A DNA stretch of 64,000 nt from Lepiota brunneoincarnata. Taxonomy: Eukaryota > Basidiomycota > Agaricomycetes > Agaricales > Agaricaceae. Made by a program: the position numbers and the translations under genes. The stretch's first letter is position 1; every line of letters begins with the position of its first letter. Shown piece after piece: positions 45,110-56,804 of this stretch. The stretch covers positions 248,001-312,000 of the forward strand of contig JAEBUN010000017.1 in the NCBI GenBank assembly GCA_023014365.1, in the 5' to 3' direction. The notes beneath the pieces were generated by a model. The model did no database searches. It was not told the origin of the DNA and saw only the letters and a program-made list of their open reading frames with translations.

Positions 45110-45893
45110 CGAGGGAGGGAAGGTATCGGATATGAGAGAGGGTGATGGATATCAGGCAGAGAGGGAGAGGAGAGGGGAACAAAGCGAGTATATAGGGGAC
45201 ACGTATGCTGGTCTAGGGGCCGACTAGAACAAGGAAGGAGATGATGATGATGATGGGGGCATATGGTACAGCAGCTTAGCCCTCAAGTGTTCTGGCGTCA
45301 GTGGTCTTGGGGTTCCCATCCTATAACAAGTTGTATATATATTAGGGACGAAGCTAGCGCTGGAAATGGGCATCTGGAATCGAGCGTTTCGTATTTGGCA
45401 GGTGCTGTGGAAACTAAATAGCCATGGGTTAATTGGGTTAATGATAGCGAGTGTAACTCCGGTTCGGGTGCTGAGGCGCATCATAACGACTGCTTAGATC
45501 TCTATCTACAGTTTCAGGTCTGACTACGCTGACGTGTCCTGGCATCCATTTGACCTCGGTTGAGTCGCGCTGGGTGACGACTCCTGTGTTCAGCGGGACA
45601 CATAGCCTCTTAATTTTAATCACTGAGGGAAAAAGTCTTGGGTCATGTGGGTAAGGATCCGTCGTCAAGCCTTCTTCAAAGAGAAGTCACCTTTGCAGCA
45701 AGCGCATCTAAACTAAGCACCTTGTCCTCCCATGGCCCCGGGAAAATCCCGGCTCTCGAAACAACAACAAAGGTGTCAATCGACGACACAAGTCGCAGTA
45801 ATCACGGACCTCGAGGACAGAAATGATCCGCCCAGTCCATTTGCTAGGTACATTCAATGAGTTTTCATGTCGCTCAGATGGCAGAGAAACGAG
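45110..45893. other. Intergenic, mostly featureless
   Basis: Promoter side of the serine-rich gene plus unassigned sequence. A purine-rich GATGAT stretch occurs at about 45240-45255. No gene is supported. Confidence 0.5.
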
Positions 45894-46986
45894 CTAGCAA
45901 GAATTTTCATTTCGGCCGCAATCCGTCAATCTCAGACACGATGCTGCCAATAAGAAAGTCCGTATTCCACCTATCCAATGTAAAGTCTGATATTCGGAAC
46001 CCATGCTCCACGGCCGATGTCCAGAGCTAGGTAGAAGTGCCGTACGAGTCGAACTGTGTAAGCCCACCCATAGACCGACAGAAGGGATAGATAACAGGGA
46101 GATAGGTATCCATACCACATCAGGTAGGTAAAAGAGTCGATGGCACGCATCATATGACGCACATATGACAGCAACAGCAACCCAAGTCAGTTCTCGTGAT
46201 GCATAGGAGGTGGTATTGAGGAAACCGCCACATACCACACAGAGCTCAAAATTAACGCTGGCGTTGATGATAGCTATATACACACTTCTGGCAATGACCT
46301 GAGGTAGGTGATATTGCGGAGCCTGCGCCACTGCTCGCTCTATCACCTGTCGATCCCTCTCTGGTACGTCGACCGTCCCGTGGGTAGCCTTAAAACGTGT
46401 AGCCTCGCGCACATAAGCGGCCCTACCAAAAAAAAAAAGAGCACGTCAGTATAATGTCACGCAACCGTACATGTTGCGATAGGAATAGTTCTCGACGTCA
46501 AAGTCAAATTACACACACAACTCGACATTCCTACAGTCGATTAAGCGCCGTAGCCCTGACTTACCTTTTCGCAAGTAACACCAGAAGCTGTTTATCGACA
46601 ACATCTATCCCTTCCCGAACTTGATCCAAACTCGAGCAGCATTGCTCTCCCGGCTCCTCTCCATCCATTGCAGGACTGCCCCACGGTACCGACCGCTCCT
46701 CCTCTGACACCGGCAGATCAGGTAACGGCTCCCCGTAACACGCTTCCGCACTGTCGTAGGTCTCCTTCTTTGAATGGTAACCTGCTTCACTCGTCCCCCC
46801 CGGTTCATTGGCGATCAGCTGTCGAATACGTTCACGGCCAGTTGCCAAGGCAGTGGAGCTGAGACGGCTACTAGCACTCGACCTGACATCGTTGTCATCA
46901 GCTGTGTTTGATATTCGGGAACACGTCCTTGTTGGGACTAGTGCAAAGGTACAGAGGAGAGAGCAGAGTAACTTGTTGAGGTGCAT
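45894..46986 (-). CDS. Secreted AroQ-type chorismate mutase (or isochorismate lyase-like) protein
   Basis: Minus-strand gene with start proposed at 46986: MHLNKLLCSLLCTFALVPTR is a typical signal peptide (basic n-region, Leu/Cys-rich h-region). The frame stays open 75 nt further upstream to 47061. After an acidic spacer a 142-nt intron (46423-46564) splits the domain. Spliced it reads VREGIDVVDKQLLVLLAKR, AAYVREATRFKATHG, then VPERDRQVIERAVAQ and AIINASVNFEL: the AroQ helix bundle, with the expected active-site Arg, Arg, Lys and Arg positions visible. The family converts chorismate to prephenate, or isochorismate in PchB-like enzymes. A secreted form could act outside the cell, for example on host chorismate (inference). 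The 3' end is uncertain: after NFEL a GTATGT donor suggests another intron, so the stop at 45894 is the open-frame limit only. Confidence 0.72.
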
Positions 46987-47061
46987 TGGATGGCTATCCG
47001 TGTGGGTCGCGTGGATCCCTTGACTCAGGCGTTCAAACGTAATAAATAAGCCTTTGCACAA

Positions 47062-49250
47062 TGCGTAGGTTAGGGTTTCTATATGGTGTTAAAAGTAAGG
47101 GTAACACACAACCGAAAGGGCTTAAGCGAATTGCTAAGCAGGGAGTCAGAGGAAACGAGAGCTCCCACTGCTCGCTAAACCTGACACCAACCGAGATACA
47201 CAGAAGATCGAGCTGCTAACGCGAATAGGAGATAAGACAAAACCCAGCGTGGATCCTTATCCGGGATAGTTTTCCAAATTTTCATGGCCCATACGTCCCT
47301 AGAGGAACAAGAGTCCCAGTGCCAAGCTGTCATTCTTAGAGACATGACTCCCTCAACTCTTGTTGCTTAACACCCTATCTTATGGCAGTCTCACCCGTCC
47401 GAGTCGGCTCACAACACAGCAGAGCTATCCTTGTTTCCATCGTACCTTCTTCACAACATCCAACAGCCTCCTGGCAGCTCGTGGATGTTACAGCCCCGGC
47501 TTGGAAAACTCGAAATATCTTTGGACTTCCTTGAGATTGCACCTAGGCTAAAACAAGACATCAAGCACATGTCGCGATCAACATGTCCGTGCTTCCCCGG
47601 ACCCCATGCCCTTATCCTTGGGTTGGCAGGATGCTACCTACCAGCAATGACTTTCCCGATCGTAGACAGGTCAAAAACCTCCAACTAAACTGGCGTTATC
47701 GATAGTGATTCAATGAGGACAGTTCGACGCTCTTTGGATGCACGCATTTATACGCCAAAGTTCGGAAAAACGAAAATACCGGTGATCCACTCGAACGAGC
47801 GGCATCACTCGGGTGGTAGTATGCTGCGATGCTTTGTTTCCATTGTTTCAGGCTGCGATCTGCTCGTGGGCTGGGCATTGCTGCACCTGCGGGTGTGTCG
47901 GAAGGAACATTTGTCTTTCTTGGCATCCTTCTCCAATTTGCAGAGCTTTCCACACGTGGATGTTTCCACCTTGCGAGAAGCCAGGAGAAACTCCATCACA
48001 CCAAAAACCTAAAACCCTGCGTGCTCCACACCGGAACAGACGCGATGGATCATTACCTATCAACCTGGGAGGAAGCTCCACGACCACGATAACCTCGCCC
48101 CACGTAGATCTCGAAGACGCTGCAAAACTGCATTCCCATCCATCGGACAGGTTCTGCATTTTTACCTCCAAGCTATCACCCTCTGGAGCCGCATAGGATG
48201 CCAGCAAATATCCAAAATCTACTGCTAGTAGCCACTGCGGCTTAACTCCTCTCACCTTCATCATCGCCACCCTGGCGTCTATCTTGATCACAATAGGCAC
48301 ACTCCTTCACTCGTCGATACACTTCATGCAGCACTGCATCTCAGACAACAGACCTCCTTGATATAATCTTTGAGGTATATCGAAGGAAAGTGTAACGCCT
48401 CTACGAGTTTGGTGGGTGGTCTTCTGGCGGTCAGGTGTAGGAATGTGAGGGGAACCGACTTACATATAAGTTTGCCCAACGGGCTCGACAAATGTTGATG
48501 ATCGCTGCCACCGGGCTCGCACGAATGCAGTGCTAGCTGCTGCGCTCACGAGAAGCATTGCTTGCGCGAGCACGATTCGTGAATGTTGATCAAACATTGC
48601 TCCTTACATAGTTCAAAGGAAAAGGACCAAGGTGTGGATCATGTGCTGTGATTCGCTACAGTGGGACGATATAGCTTGATGGAGAGTGTTGACCATAGTT
48701 TTATCGATGCACAATTCAGGAAAGCATGATAACCCGTGCTCACAAAGAAGCAATCTGCCACGCACAAGTTGCGGTGATCAAGGTTCGACGTTAAGGCGTT
48801 CAGCGCTCAAAGTCAACATTTTATACATAGTCCATCGTTCCGCCGTGCTTTGGGCCTTTCCAAAGGAAGGGGCACGTGAGTCACACCTGGGTGTGATAGT
48901 TGGAAGGTGACTGATGATCTTTCAACTTTTCACCATCAACAATCACGTTCTCAGGCCCGCTATGTATACTGATGTCATTTACATGGTGTATGCTTCTGTA
49001 AGTGCAACAACGCGTCTATTGATTTCTCGGATTTACATCAGACAAAAGCACTCATGGAAGCTAGCTGTTCCTAGATCACTGCAGATGGCCAGAAATGCTG
49101 TCCCATTGTGCTCGGGAGGAAGACGAGTTAACATATGGGTACTACATCACCTACAGCCTCGAATGATGTTCCCGATATCTGATTGTCTATTTTGTCTTGA
49201 AGTATTGTGCCGAAGGTAGTTCTTTTCTCACCAAAAATGACAATTTTTTG
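47062..49250. other. Low-information region with weak hypothetical frames
   Basis: Contains a minus frame 47848-48300 (150 aa, with GDSLEVKMQNLSDGWECSF and EVIVVVELPPRLIGND) that could be a hypothetical exon, and a plus frame 47713-48012 (99 aa) overlapping it. No families are recognised and no splice model is convincing. Composition is still like the gene-rich side; CpG depletion starts only around 49250. Confidence 0.4.
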
Positions 49251-50037
49251 ATGACCTTCTGTGTTGGCTGTAGTCTGAGGCCTGATACTGGGAGTTATTA
49301 GCCCTAAGTTTTTGTGTTAATAGTCGTGGTTGTGTTGCCTGCTAACAATAACAAGGCACATCTGTTGATTTTTTATCATGTCTGGAACAAGTCCCAGAGT
49401 CACCAGCACTAGTGGATCCCATACTCTGACCAGCTAGAAACAATACCCATCCAAGTTCCAAGATGGCCTCAAGCAAAATCAGGTCTTCTTGGTTTACAAC
49501 TGAACTGAGTGCCAGCTCTTGTTCAACAGCTATATAATCCGGTCTTCTTTGACCCAAATCCTCTGGCCTGCCCCACATCTGGCCAGCAAGCATCATGCTG
49601 GCCATCAGGAGTACTGGACCAGTACATCCCTTTTGCACCCAATTTGGATGTATCGCTTACCAGATTCTCTGAAAAGCAATACTAGCAATACCAGCTTGAA
49701 GAGTACAATGGTGGTGCCCACGAAAAGCTGTTGGAGTTACTTGCAGTAGGGAAATCCCTCTGCATATTAGTCACCAGGGCAAAACCACAAAGGCTCATTT
49801 GGGAGGACCTGGGAATCCTAGGCCCTCTGTGGTTTGGGCAAAAGTGCAAAGATACTCTCCATGTTTTTGCCAACTGCTTTTGCCTATTCTTTGCAATTTT
49901 CATGGCCCCAATCTATGTGTTTATTCCCCATACTGAGTGCTCTTTGTCAAAAATTGTTCAATCCATCTTATGGGGTACTGAGTGGTCATATGTCCCTGAT
50001 GTGGTACTGTCTCATGCACCAAGCCAGCCTTCCAACG

Positions 50038-50377
50038 TGATGAACTGAGTAGGGTCAATAGTATCAGTGACACACTGATTACTAGTCACTAGCTTGAGTT
50101 GATCAACAATTACTGATGTATTCACATGTTGTTAATAATAGTGTGATTTGATAAGCCCACTGATTCAGTCAAGTGTAAAGGTTCTTTGTATATAACTCCC
50201 CTTCACATAATAGGATTTGGCTAGTCTAAGGTCCCATCCTATCAAAATGGACACAAGGCATGAAACTCAGTGTCCACTAATTGACATCCCCAAGGGATGG
50301 GTGTACATAACAACTATTTACTTATATATAACAATTTGTTACTAACTAGTAAGTGATCTGTCACTTAATTGAATACA
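50038..50377 (-). repeat. Copia LTR, left (3' LTR of the minus-strand element)
   Basis: Starts TGATGAACTGAG and ends AATACA; 340 bp. Aligns without gaps to 56465-56804. By eye roughly 7% of positions differ, mostly transitions, several as CA/TG pairs. Confidence 0.88.
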
Positions 50378-53300
50378 ACCCCCTGACAGAACACTTCTTT
50401 AATTTGTGTAGTGGATCACCAATGCACAACCCCCTGATCCACTCCACACCTTCACTTATCCAACTTCCTATTCCATCATTTCCTTAAACCTATCAGATCA
50501 CAGAACTTCTCCACCTTGACCTGGGCAAGAGGTTTTGTAAGCAGATCAGCTGGCATGTCATCAGTAGACAGATGCTCAAGCTGTAGCTTTTTCATTGCCA
50601 CCTTCTCCCTCAACCAATAATAACCCATGTCCAAGTGTTTCATCCTCCCATGGTGATCAGGGTTTTTTGGCAACAGACATTGCAGACTGGCTATCAGTGT
50701 ATAGTACTGATGGGGCACATGGAGTATATCCAAGCTCTCCTAGCAATTTTTGCATCCACAGGATTTCTTTTCCAGTTTCATTCCCAGCCACATACTCTGC
50801 TTCAGTAGTTGACTTGGTGACTACAGGTTGAAGCTTGCTTCTCCAACACACAACCCCCTGACCCAGCTTCACCAAATATCCTGTTGTGGATTTGTGAGAG
50901 TCTTTGTCTCCTCCATGATCAGCATCACAATATGTTACAAACATCCTATCACCAATGCTGGAGTCAGATCCATATGTGAGCTTATAGTCCAATGTACCCC
51001 TTAAGTATCGGAACAAGTATTTAACAGCTGATAGTGTAAGGACCTTATTAGGTATCATAGGTGTTGTTCTTGGTTTGCACTCTGTCATTCCAAACTCTTC
51101 CAACTTCTTTAGAATATATTGATGTTGGGACAATGTCAATATGTGCTATTGCCTATTTTGTTTGATTTCAACACCCAATAAGAATGATGTTTCACCCAGG
51201 TCCCTCAATTTGAAATGTGAAGATAATTCCTCCACAAACTGGTCCATTTTCTCAACAGATTTTGATGCAATTGTGATGTCATCCACAAACACAGGGACAA
51301 TTACCCATACATCATCCCAGGCATAGAGGTAAACTGATGGATCACTGTGCAACCTATGGAAATTCATTCCTTCCATTACAGTTGCAAGTTTTTCACTCCA
51401 CAGATGAGGTGACTGCTTTAACCCATATAGGGACTTGTTCAGTTTACAAACATACTCTGAACCCCTTTGCTCAAACCCTTCTGGCTGCTTCATATATACT
51501 TCAGCATCAATATCACTATTGATAAAAGCATGAGATATGTCCACAGTATGCAGATTTAGGTCTTCAATAGCAGCCAGAGCAAGTATAGTTTGGATGGTAC
51601 TCTGATGCATAGTTGATGCAAAGGTTTCAAAATAGTCTTGTCCTGGTCACTGACTAAATCCCTTTGCTACAATATGGGCTTTGTAATGCTCTATAGAGCC
51701 ATCTGCATTGTGTTTAACCTTGAATATCCATTTAGACCCAATTGCTTTCTCCCCTGGAGGCAATGATACAAGTGACCAAGTTCCATTTGTGAGGTGGGCA
51801 TTAATCTCCTCCAGTGCTACTTCATGCCATTTATCACCCTCACCATTTGGTCACTCTAATGCCTCAGAGTATGACTGTGGTTCCAACTCTTGGCTAAACT
51901 GAGCATTCTGTTGCTCATCCTCTGATTCTGAGTCAGTGACCAGTGGTTTAGGCTCTCTATGCTTCCAATATCCTAGTGGGTGTGCCACATTCCATTTGGG
52001 CTTTTAAATAGCAATTGGTCTAAAGTCAATTTCAGGTTCACTTGGTGGGCCTTCTCTAATATCATCATCCAGTTTATCATTTGCTTCAACTTGTCCAGTT
52101 GGTGGTATTTGTATATGTGGAGTCAATGGGTCAGTAAGTGGTACCAGGATTGGTTCAGGGGCTGGTGGAACAGGTTCATTATCATTTATATCATTTGGTT
52201 GCAATCAGTGATGGAGAGGACCATTTAAACCAACATGCTCATCAAACTCTGCACATTCACTGATAACTGTTTTCTTTGTAACAGGATTATAAAATTTCCA
52301 CCCCTTATATCCTTCAGGATACCCAATGAATACACACTTTTCCATATGACTTCCAAGTGGTGACCTTTTATCCTTTTGGATATAGACAAATGCAATACAC
52401 CCCCAAACTCTAAGATGACTGACATCAGGTTTCTTGCCATACCATGCCTCATATAGTGTTATTTTTGGCAGTACAGATGTGGAACAGTGATTCCAAACAT
52501 GAACAAGTGCAGCAAGACATTCACTCCAGTATTCCTTTGACAGATTAGCTTCTGAGATTATGGCTGTGATCCTTTCATTAAGTGTTCTGTTTGCTCATTC
52601 AGTAACACCATTTCATTGTGGCCTATTCCACACAGTATATTGTCTAGCAATGCCACAATCATCAAGGAACTTGATAAAGTTTGATCCCATATATTTACCC
52701 CCTTTGTTACATTGGAAGGTTTTCAGAGTGTATCCAGTTTGATTTTCTGCAAACACCTTAAACTGCTTGAATGCATCAAATACATCACTCTTTCTCTTTA
52801 AGGGTATAACAACCCAAAATCGAGAGAAGTCATCAATAAATGTAACCCAATAATTGAAACCACCCAATGATGTTACTGATACTTGGTGAAGATCAGAGTG
52901 AACAAGTTCCAATGACTGTGATGCTCTATGCTCTGAAGGGCGGAATGGGTTTGCATACATTTTTCCTGCTAGACATTGCTCACAGATTGGATCAGGCTTC
53001 TCAGATGAGCTTACTGTCATTACACTAACTATGTCACTTTTGATCATCCATTTGATGTCCTCATAGTTGTGATGCCCAAGCCATTTATGCCACAGAGATA
53101 GATTCAGAGGGAGAGTTGATGCAATATGAACATTTTCTATATTTTCTATGGTAGAACCATCAAGATAACCAGTAGTACCTTTAACTGAACCAGTAAATAG
53201 TAATTGGTCTTTTTGGAAGAACTGTAGTTTATCAAGAGAAATGTGAACATCAATCCCTTTATGAAGAGTTACAGTAGGTATAAAACAGCAAGAAGATTAC

Positions 53301-53620
53301 TGTAAGGGGACTAGTCTTGTGCACCCCCTTACACAAGGTACATCTAGGGGTCTGTGGTTGGGTGTCCAGGCTTGGCCTCTCTAGCTGATGCCCAATGCCT
53401 AAGCCCAGCCTCGGCCTTTGGCTACCCCCATCCCTGAGTCTGATCTGCATACAACTGACATTGTTTGTATATTGTTTGTGTATGTTATATTCTAGTAGCT
53501 ATGTAGTGTTTGGCTACCCAGTCTGTGCACAGACCACTTTGTATGTAAGTAGTGTGGGTGTCAATTGTATTTGCCACCCAAATATCAACTTAGTTCCAGT
53601 GCTCTTAACTTCCCCTAACA
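53301..53620 (+). repeat. 5' LTR of the KH element
   Basis: 320 bp, TG...CA ends. Differs from the 3' LTR at about 26 positions, most as adjacent CA-versus-TG pairs. Confidence 0.93.
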
Positions 53621-53701
53621 GAATATTCAGGTCTCTATGCAGACTTGCCAATCTAGCCCTCTGCACCCCACCTACCCTGTCTTCTCAGCCCTAACACCAG
53701 T

Positions 53702-54853
53702 ATGCCCTACCAAAAGTTCTCAGGCAAGCAGAAAGTGACTGTGCCCGCCCCACAGACAACAGCCCCTGCCTCAGCAGGACCCTCATGTTCAGGTGAGGAT
53801 ACTTAGGCCTTATTGGCCTGGATTGGCAAGCTTAACTGCTTGATCGGTTCGCTCTCATCCTGCCTTTGCATCCTTAAGGATCATACCTTGACAGCTGCTG
53901 CCGGTCCCACCCCAGCTGTCATCCAAGCAGCTACTACCCAGAAGGGTCACTTGCAGATCTCCATGGGTGTCCCACACACTCCTAACCACCTGGGCCCCAC
54001 TTGCCCCATGGTAAAAGGCACCTCTACCACCCTCCCACTGTCAGCTCACTACCCACAGGACAACAAGGCCGATCACTATCAGGCCACCCTTGTTATTGCC
54101 GACGACATGGGTGGGCATGTGGTTGGCTGCAGCGGCCATGGCCTTAAACAGGTTGCAGACATCAGCAGCGCTCACTTCTGGGTCTATTCAGTGACCATGG
54201 ACGGTGCCAACAAGTGCCATGTCTCTATTAGGGGGACTGAGCAGCAACTTGGTGATGCCCTTGTAGTATTAAGTAAGTGGATTGCATGCAAGTGTGTCCA
54301 TCTTCCTAAGACGAAGAAGGAGAAGACAATGGTGGCTTCTGGCCCCACTCCAGTGGCTCCCGGACCATCCGCTCCTGAAGCAGCCCAGGCTTCTGCTCCG
54401 GCCTGTGCAGACCCCACTGCCCCCAGCTCTGTTACCCTGGTCCCTGACTGGATGCATCTGGGTGCATGGTCCTCCTTGCAGGCTTCCTCTGTTGCACCTA
54501 CTACCCCTCATATTTCTACCCCAGCTGGCGTTCTGTCGACAACTATGCATATGGCTGCATCTACTCCCACTCCTACCCATTCACCCACAGTTTCTCAGCA
54601 ACCATCACATGGCTCACCTATGCCCATCTCTACCCCCTCCAGCACATCTACTCCTGGAGTCCCATCAGTCCTGATGGGAAGTGCTACCCCTACCCTGGCC
54701 TTGACCCCAATGGAGGTTTACAGTGTCATCTCAACCTGGGGCCAGGGACTTCTGCCCATCACCTACCTGGCCCATCTTGACTATGCCCATTCCCTTCTGG
54801 TAGATGGGCTTGTTATTCAGCTTGTGGATGGTTGCTGGGCTCATGCTGCCTAG
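53702..54853 (+). pseudogene. KH-domain GAG-like ORF of the nested LTR element, one in-frame stop
   Basis: The frame begins MPYQKFSGKQKVTVPAP at 53702, has one TAG at 53804-53806, then continues open to 54853. Codons from about 54090 give LVIADDMGGHVVGCSGHGLK, then QVADISSAHFWV and CHVSIRGTEQQLGDALVVL: a KH RNA-binding domain with G-x-x-G loop GCSG. A Lys-rich patch (LPKTKKEKTM) follows, then a long Pro/Ser/Thr-rich tail. No protease or pol motifs. Likely an RNA-packaging gag-equivalent (inference). The single stop suggests this copy is dead or read through. Confidence 0.8.
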
Positions 54854-54901
54854 GACAAAGGAACTGAGTTGCCAGGTCATCGACTCTTAAGAGGGGGCTG
54901 G

Positions 54902-55221
54902 TGTAAGGGGACTAGTCTTGTGCACCCCCTTATGCAAGGTACATCTAGGGGTCTGTGGTTGGGTGTCTGGGCTTGGCCTCTCTAGCTGATGCCTGATGCC
55001 TAAGCCCAGCCTCAGCCTTCAGCCACCCCCATCCCCAAGTCTGATCTGTGTACAACTGACATTGTTTGTATATTGTTTGCATATGTTATATTCTAGTAGC
55101 TACATAGTGTTTGGCTACCCAGTCTGTGCACAGACCACTATATATATAAGTAGTGTGGGTGTTGATTGTATTTGCCACCTGAATATCAACTTGGTTCCAG
55201 TGCTCTTAACTTCCCCTAACA
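54902..55221 (+). repeat. 3' LTR of the KH element
   Basis: 320 bp, same ends as the 5' LTR. It contains no CG dinucleotide that I can find. Confidence 0.93.
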
Positions 55222-56464
55222 ATTACTCCATAATGCCAGAACATGTAGTACTCTGGTACATTCAACATCTCTTTCTAATTGTCCATTAATAACTGGTCTG
55301 AAGATAATATGTCCAATACCCTCTGAATATACAATACTGTTGTCTGCAAGTCAAACAGGAACTCTAAATGGAGTGTAATCTTGTAACCAGCTTTTATGAA
55401 GGGTCATATGAGAAGAGGCCCCTGTATCTATAATCCAATGGAAACTATTAGATGATGTAAAGCATGCCTCAAAACCAGAAAGAGTACTTGCTACATGAGC
55501 TGACTCTGGCATCTTCTCCCCACTTTCCTCAATTCTGTGTGCCTCTACTGTATTTGTCCCAACTTTGTCTTTGCAATCATAACACACTCTTGCAATATGC
55601 CCTACTTTGCCACAGACATAGCAAGTGACTACAACCTCTGGTGTCTTTAGTTTCCACTTTTTCTTTCCTCCAAAGCCTCCCACCATTGCCTGATTGGCTA
55701 TCTCTGTTTGCTTTTGATAATTGAGGTCCTCATTTCAGAAAGCAGCAAGGACAGTTGACTTGGTCAAATTATCCTGTAGCAGTAGTGCTGTCAACAGGTG
55801 TGCATAGTCCTCTGGTAATCCTCAAATCAATGCCATGCATTGTAGTTCCTCATCAAGATTGGTAATGGTGAACTTGGTAAGACATAAATCCTGTATAGTT
55901 GCCATTGCCTTCTCTATTTGTGTCCCCAGATCAACTAATGATTCCTTATCACTCTTGCAAATGGAGAAGAGATCATCATATGCATTGAATCAAGCACCAG
56001 GTTTTTTGGACTGATGCACCTCCCCAAGCTTCTTCCACATTTCAACAAAATCCCCCACTAAATCTCAAACATGCACTCTCTGGTCACAATCCAGTAACAG
56101 ATATATGTCACCAGCAGCCTTTTGCACCTTCAATTCCCAAGCATCTTCATATATTCCCCTGATCCTTTTCAGGCTTTTTCTCCTTCCCACTGACCACATT
56201 CCACAATCCCTTTGACATCAACCATGCCTGCATTTCACCTGACCACTCTCCATAGTTGGAGTTGGTAAGAGGTGTAATTCTAGCACTGACTGAGTCAGAC
56301 AGTGATATCCAATAAATCCCCAATAAACTTGCAATAAAAGCGCAATAAAATCGCAATAAACTCACAATATGATGGCAATAAGCCAATAGTCACAGTAGCA
56401 GCAATATGCAATAGTATCCCTAACAATCAATGATTAAAATGGTGTAGAGCTAGGGCCCATAACC

Positions 56465-56804
56465 TGTTGAATTGAGTAGAGTCAATAGTATCAGTGACAC
56501 ACTGATCACTAGCCACTAGCTTGAGTTGATCAACAATCACTGATGTATTCACACATTGTTAATAATAGTGTTATATGATAAGCCCACTGATTTGGTCAAG
56601 TATAAAGGTTCTTTGTATGTGACTCCCCTTCACATAATAGGATTTGGCTAGTCTAAGGTCCCATCCTGTCAAAATGGACACAAGATGTGAAACTTGGTGT
56701 CCACTAATTGACATCCCCAAGGGATGGATGTACATAACAACTGTTTACTTATATATCACAATTTGTTACTAACTAGTAAGTGATCTATCACTTAATTTAA
56801 CACA
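56465..56804 (-). repeat. Copia LTR, right (5' LTR of the minus-strand element)
   Basis: Starts TGTTGAATTGAG and ends AACACA; same 340-bp length as the left LTR. No outer target-site duplication is seen. Confidence 0.88.

Larger units (their letters stand above)
53301..55221 (+). mobile_element. Non-autonomous LTR retrotransposon encoding a KH-domain protein, nested in copia
   Basis: 1921-bp element with two 320-bp LTRs (TGTAAGGGGA...CCCCTAACA) and a perfect 5-bp target-site duplication ATTAC (53296-53300 and 55222-55226). A purine-rich tract (AAGAGGGGGCTGG, about 54889-54901) precedes the 3' LTR, as expected of a polypurine tract. The 1281-bp interior has one coding frame and no reverse transcriptase, integrase or protease. 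It therefore must be mobilised in trans. It splits the copia element between protease and integrase. Confidence 0.93.
50038..56804 (-). mobile_element. Copia (Ty1)-type LTR retrotransposon, decayed, interrupted by a nested element
   Basis: Minus-strand element bounded by two 340-bp LTRs. In minus-strand order: gag start (56386-56147), zinc knuckle CYVCGKVGHIARVC and protease DTGASSHM (55686-55351), then the nested insertion, then integrase (53047-52613), reverse transcriptase (51610-51146; core VFVDD) and RNase H (51139-50476). That gag-PR-IN-RT-RH order defines copia. Frames are broken by many stops. The integrase segment shows CNKGGKYMG where a D-N-G-G-E motif is expected, so it is inactive. 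No matching target-site duplication was found at the outer ends. Confidence 0.9.

Noticed and set aside
54269..54580. Alternative frames in the KH element (103-130 codons on both strands)
   Set aside because: They overlap the KH/Pro-Ser-Thr frame and reflect its low-complexity composition.
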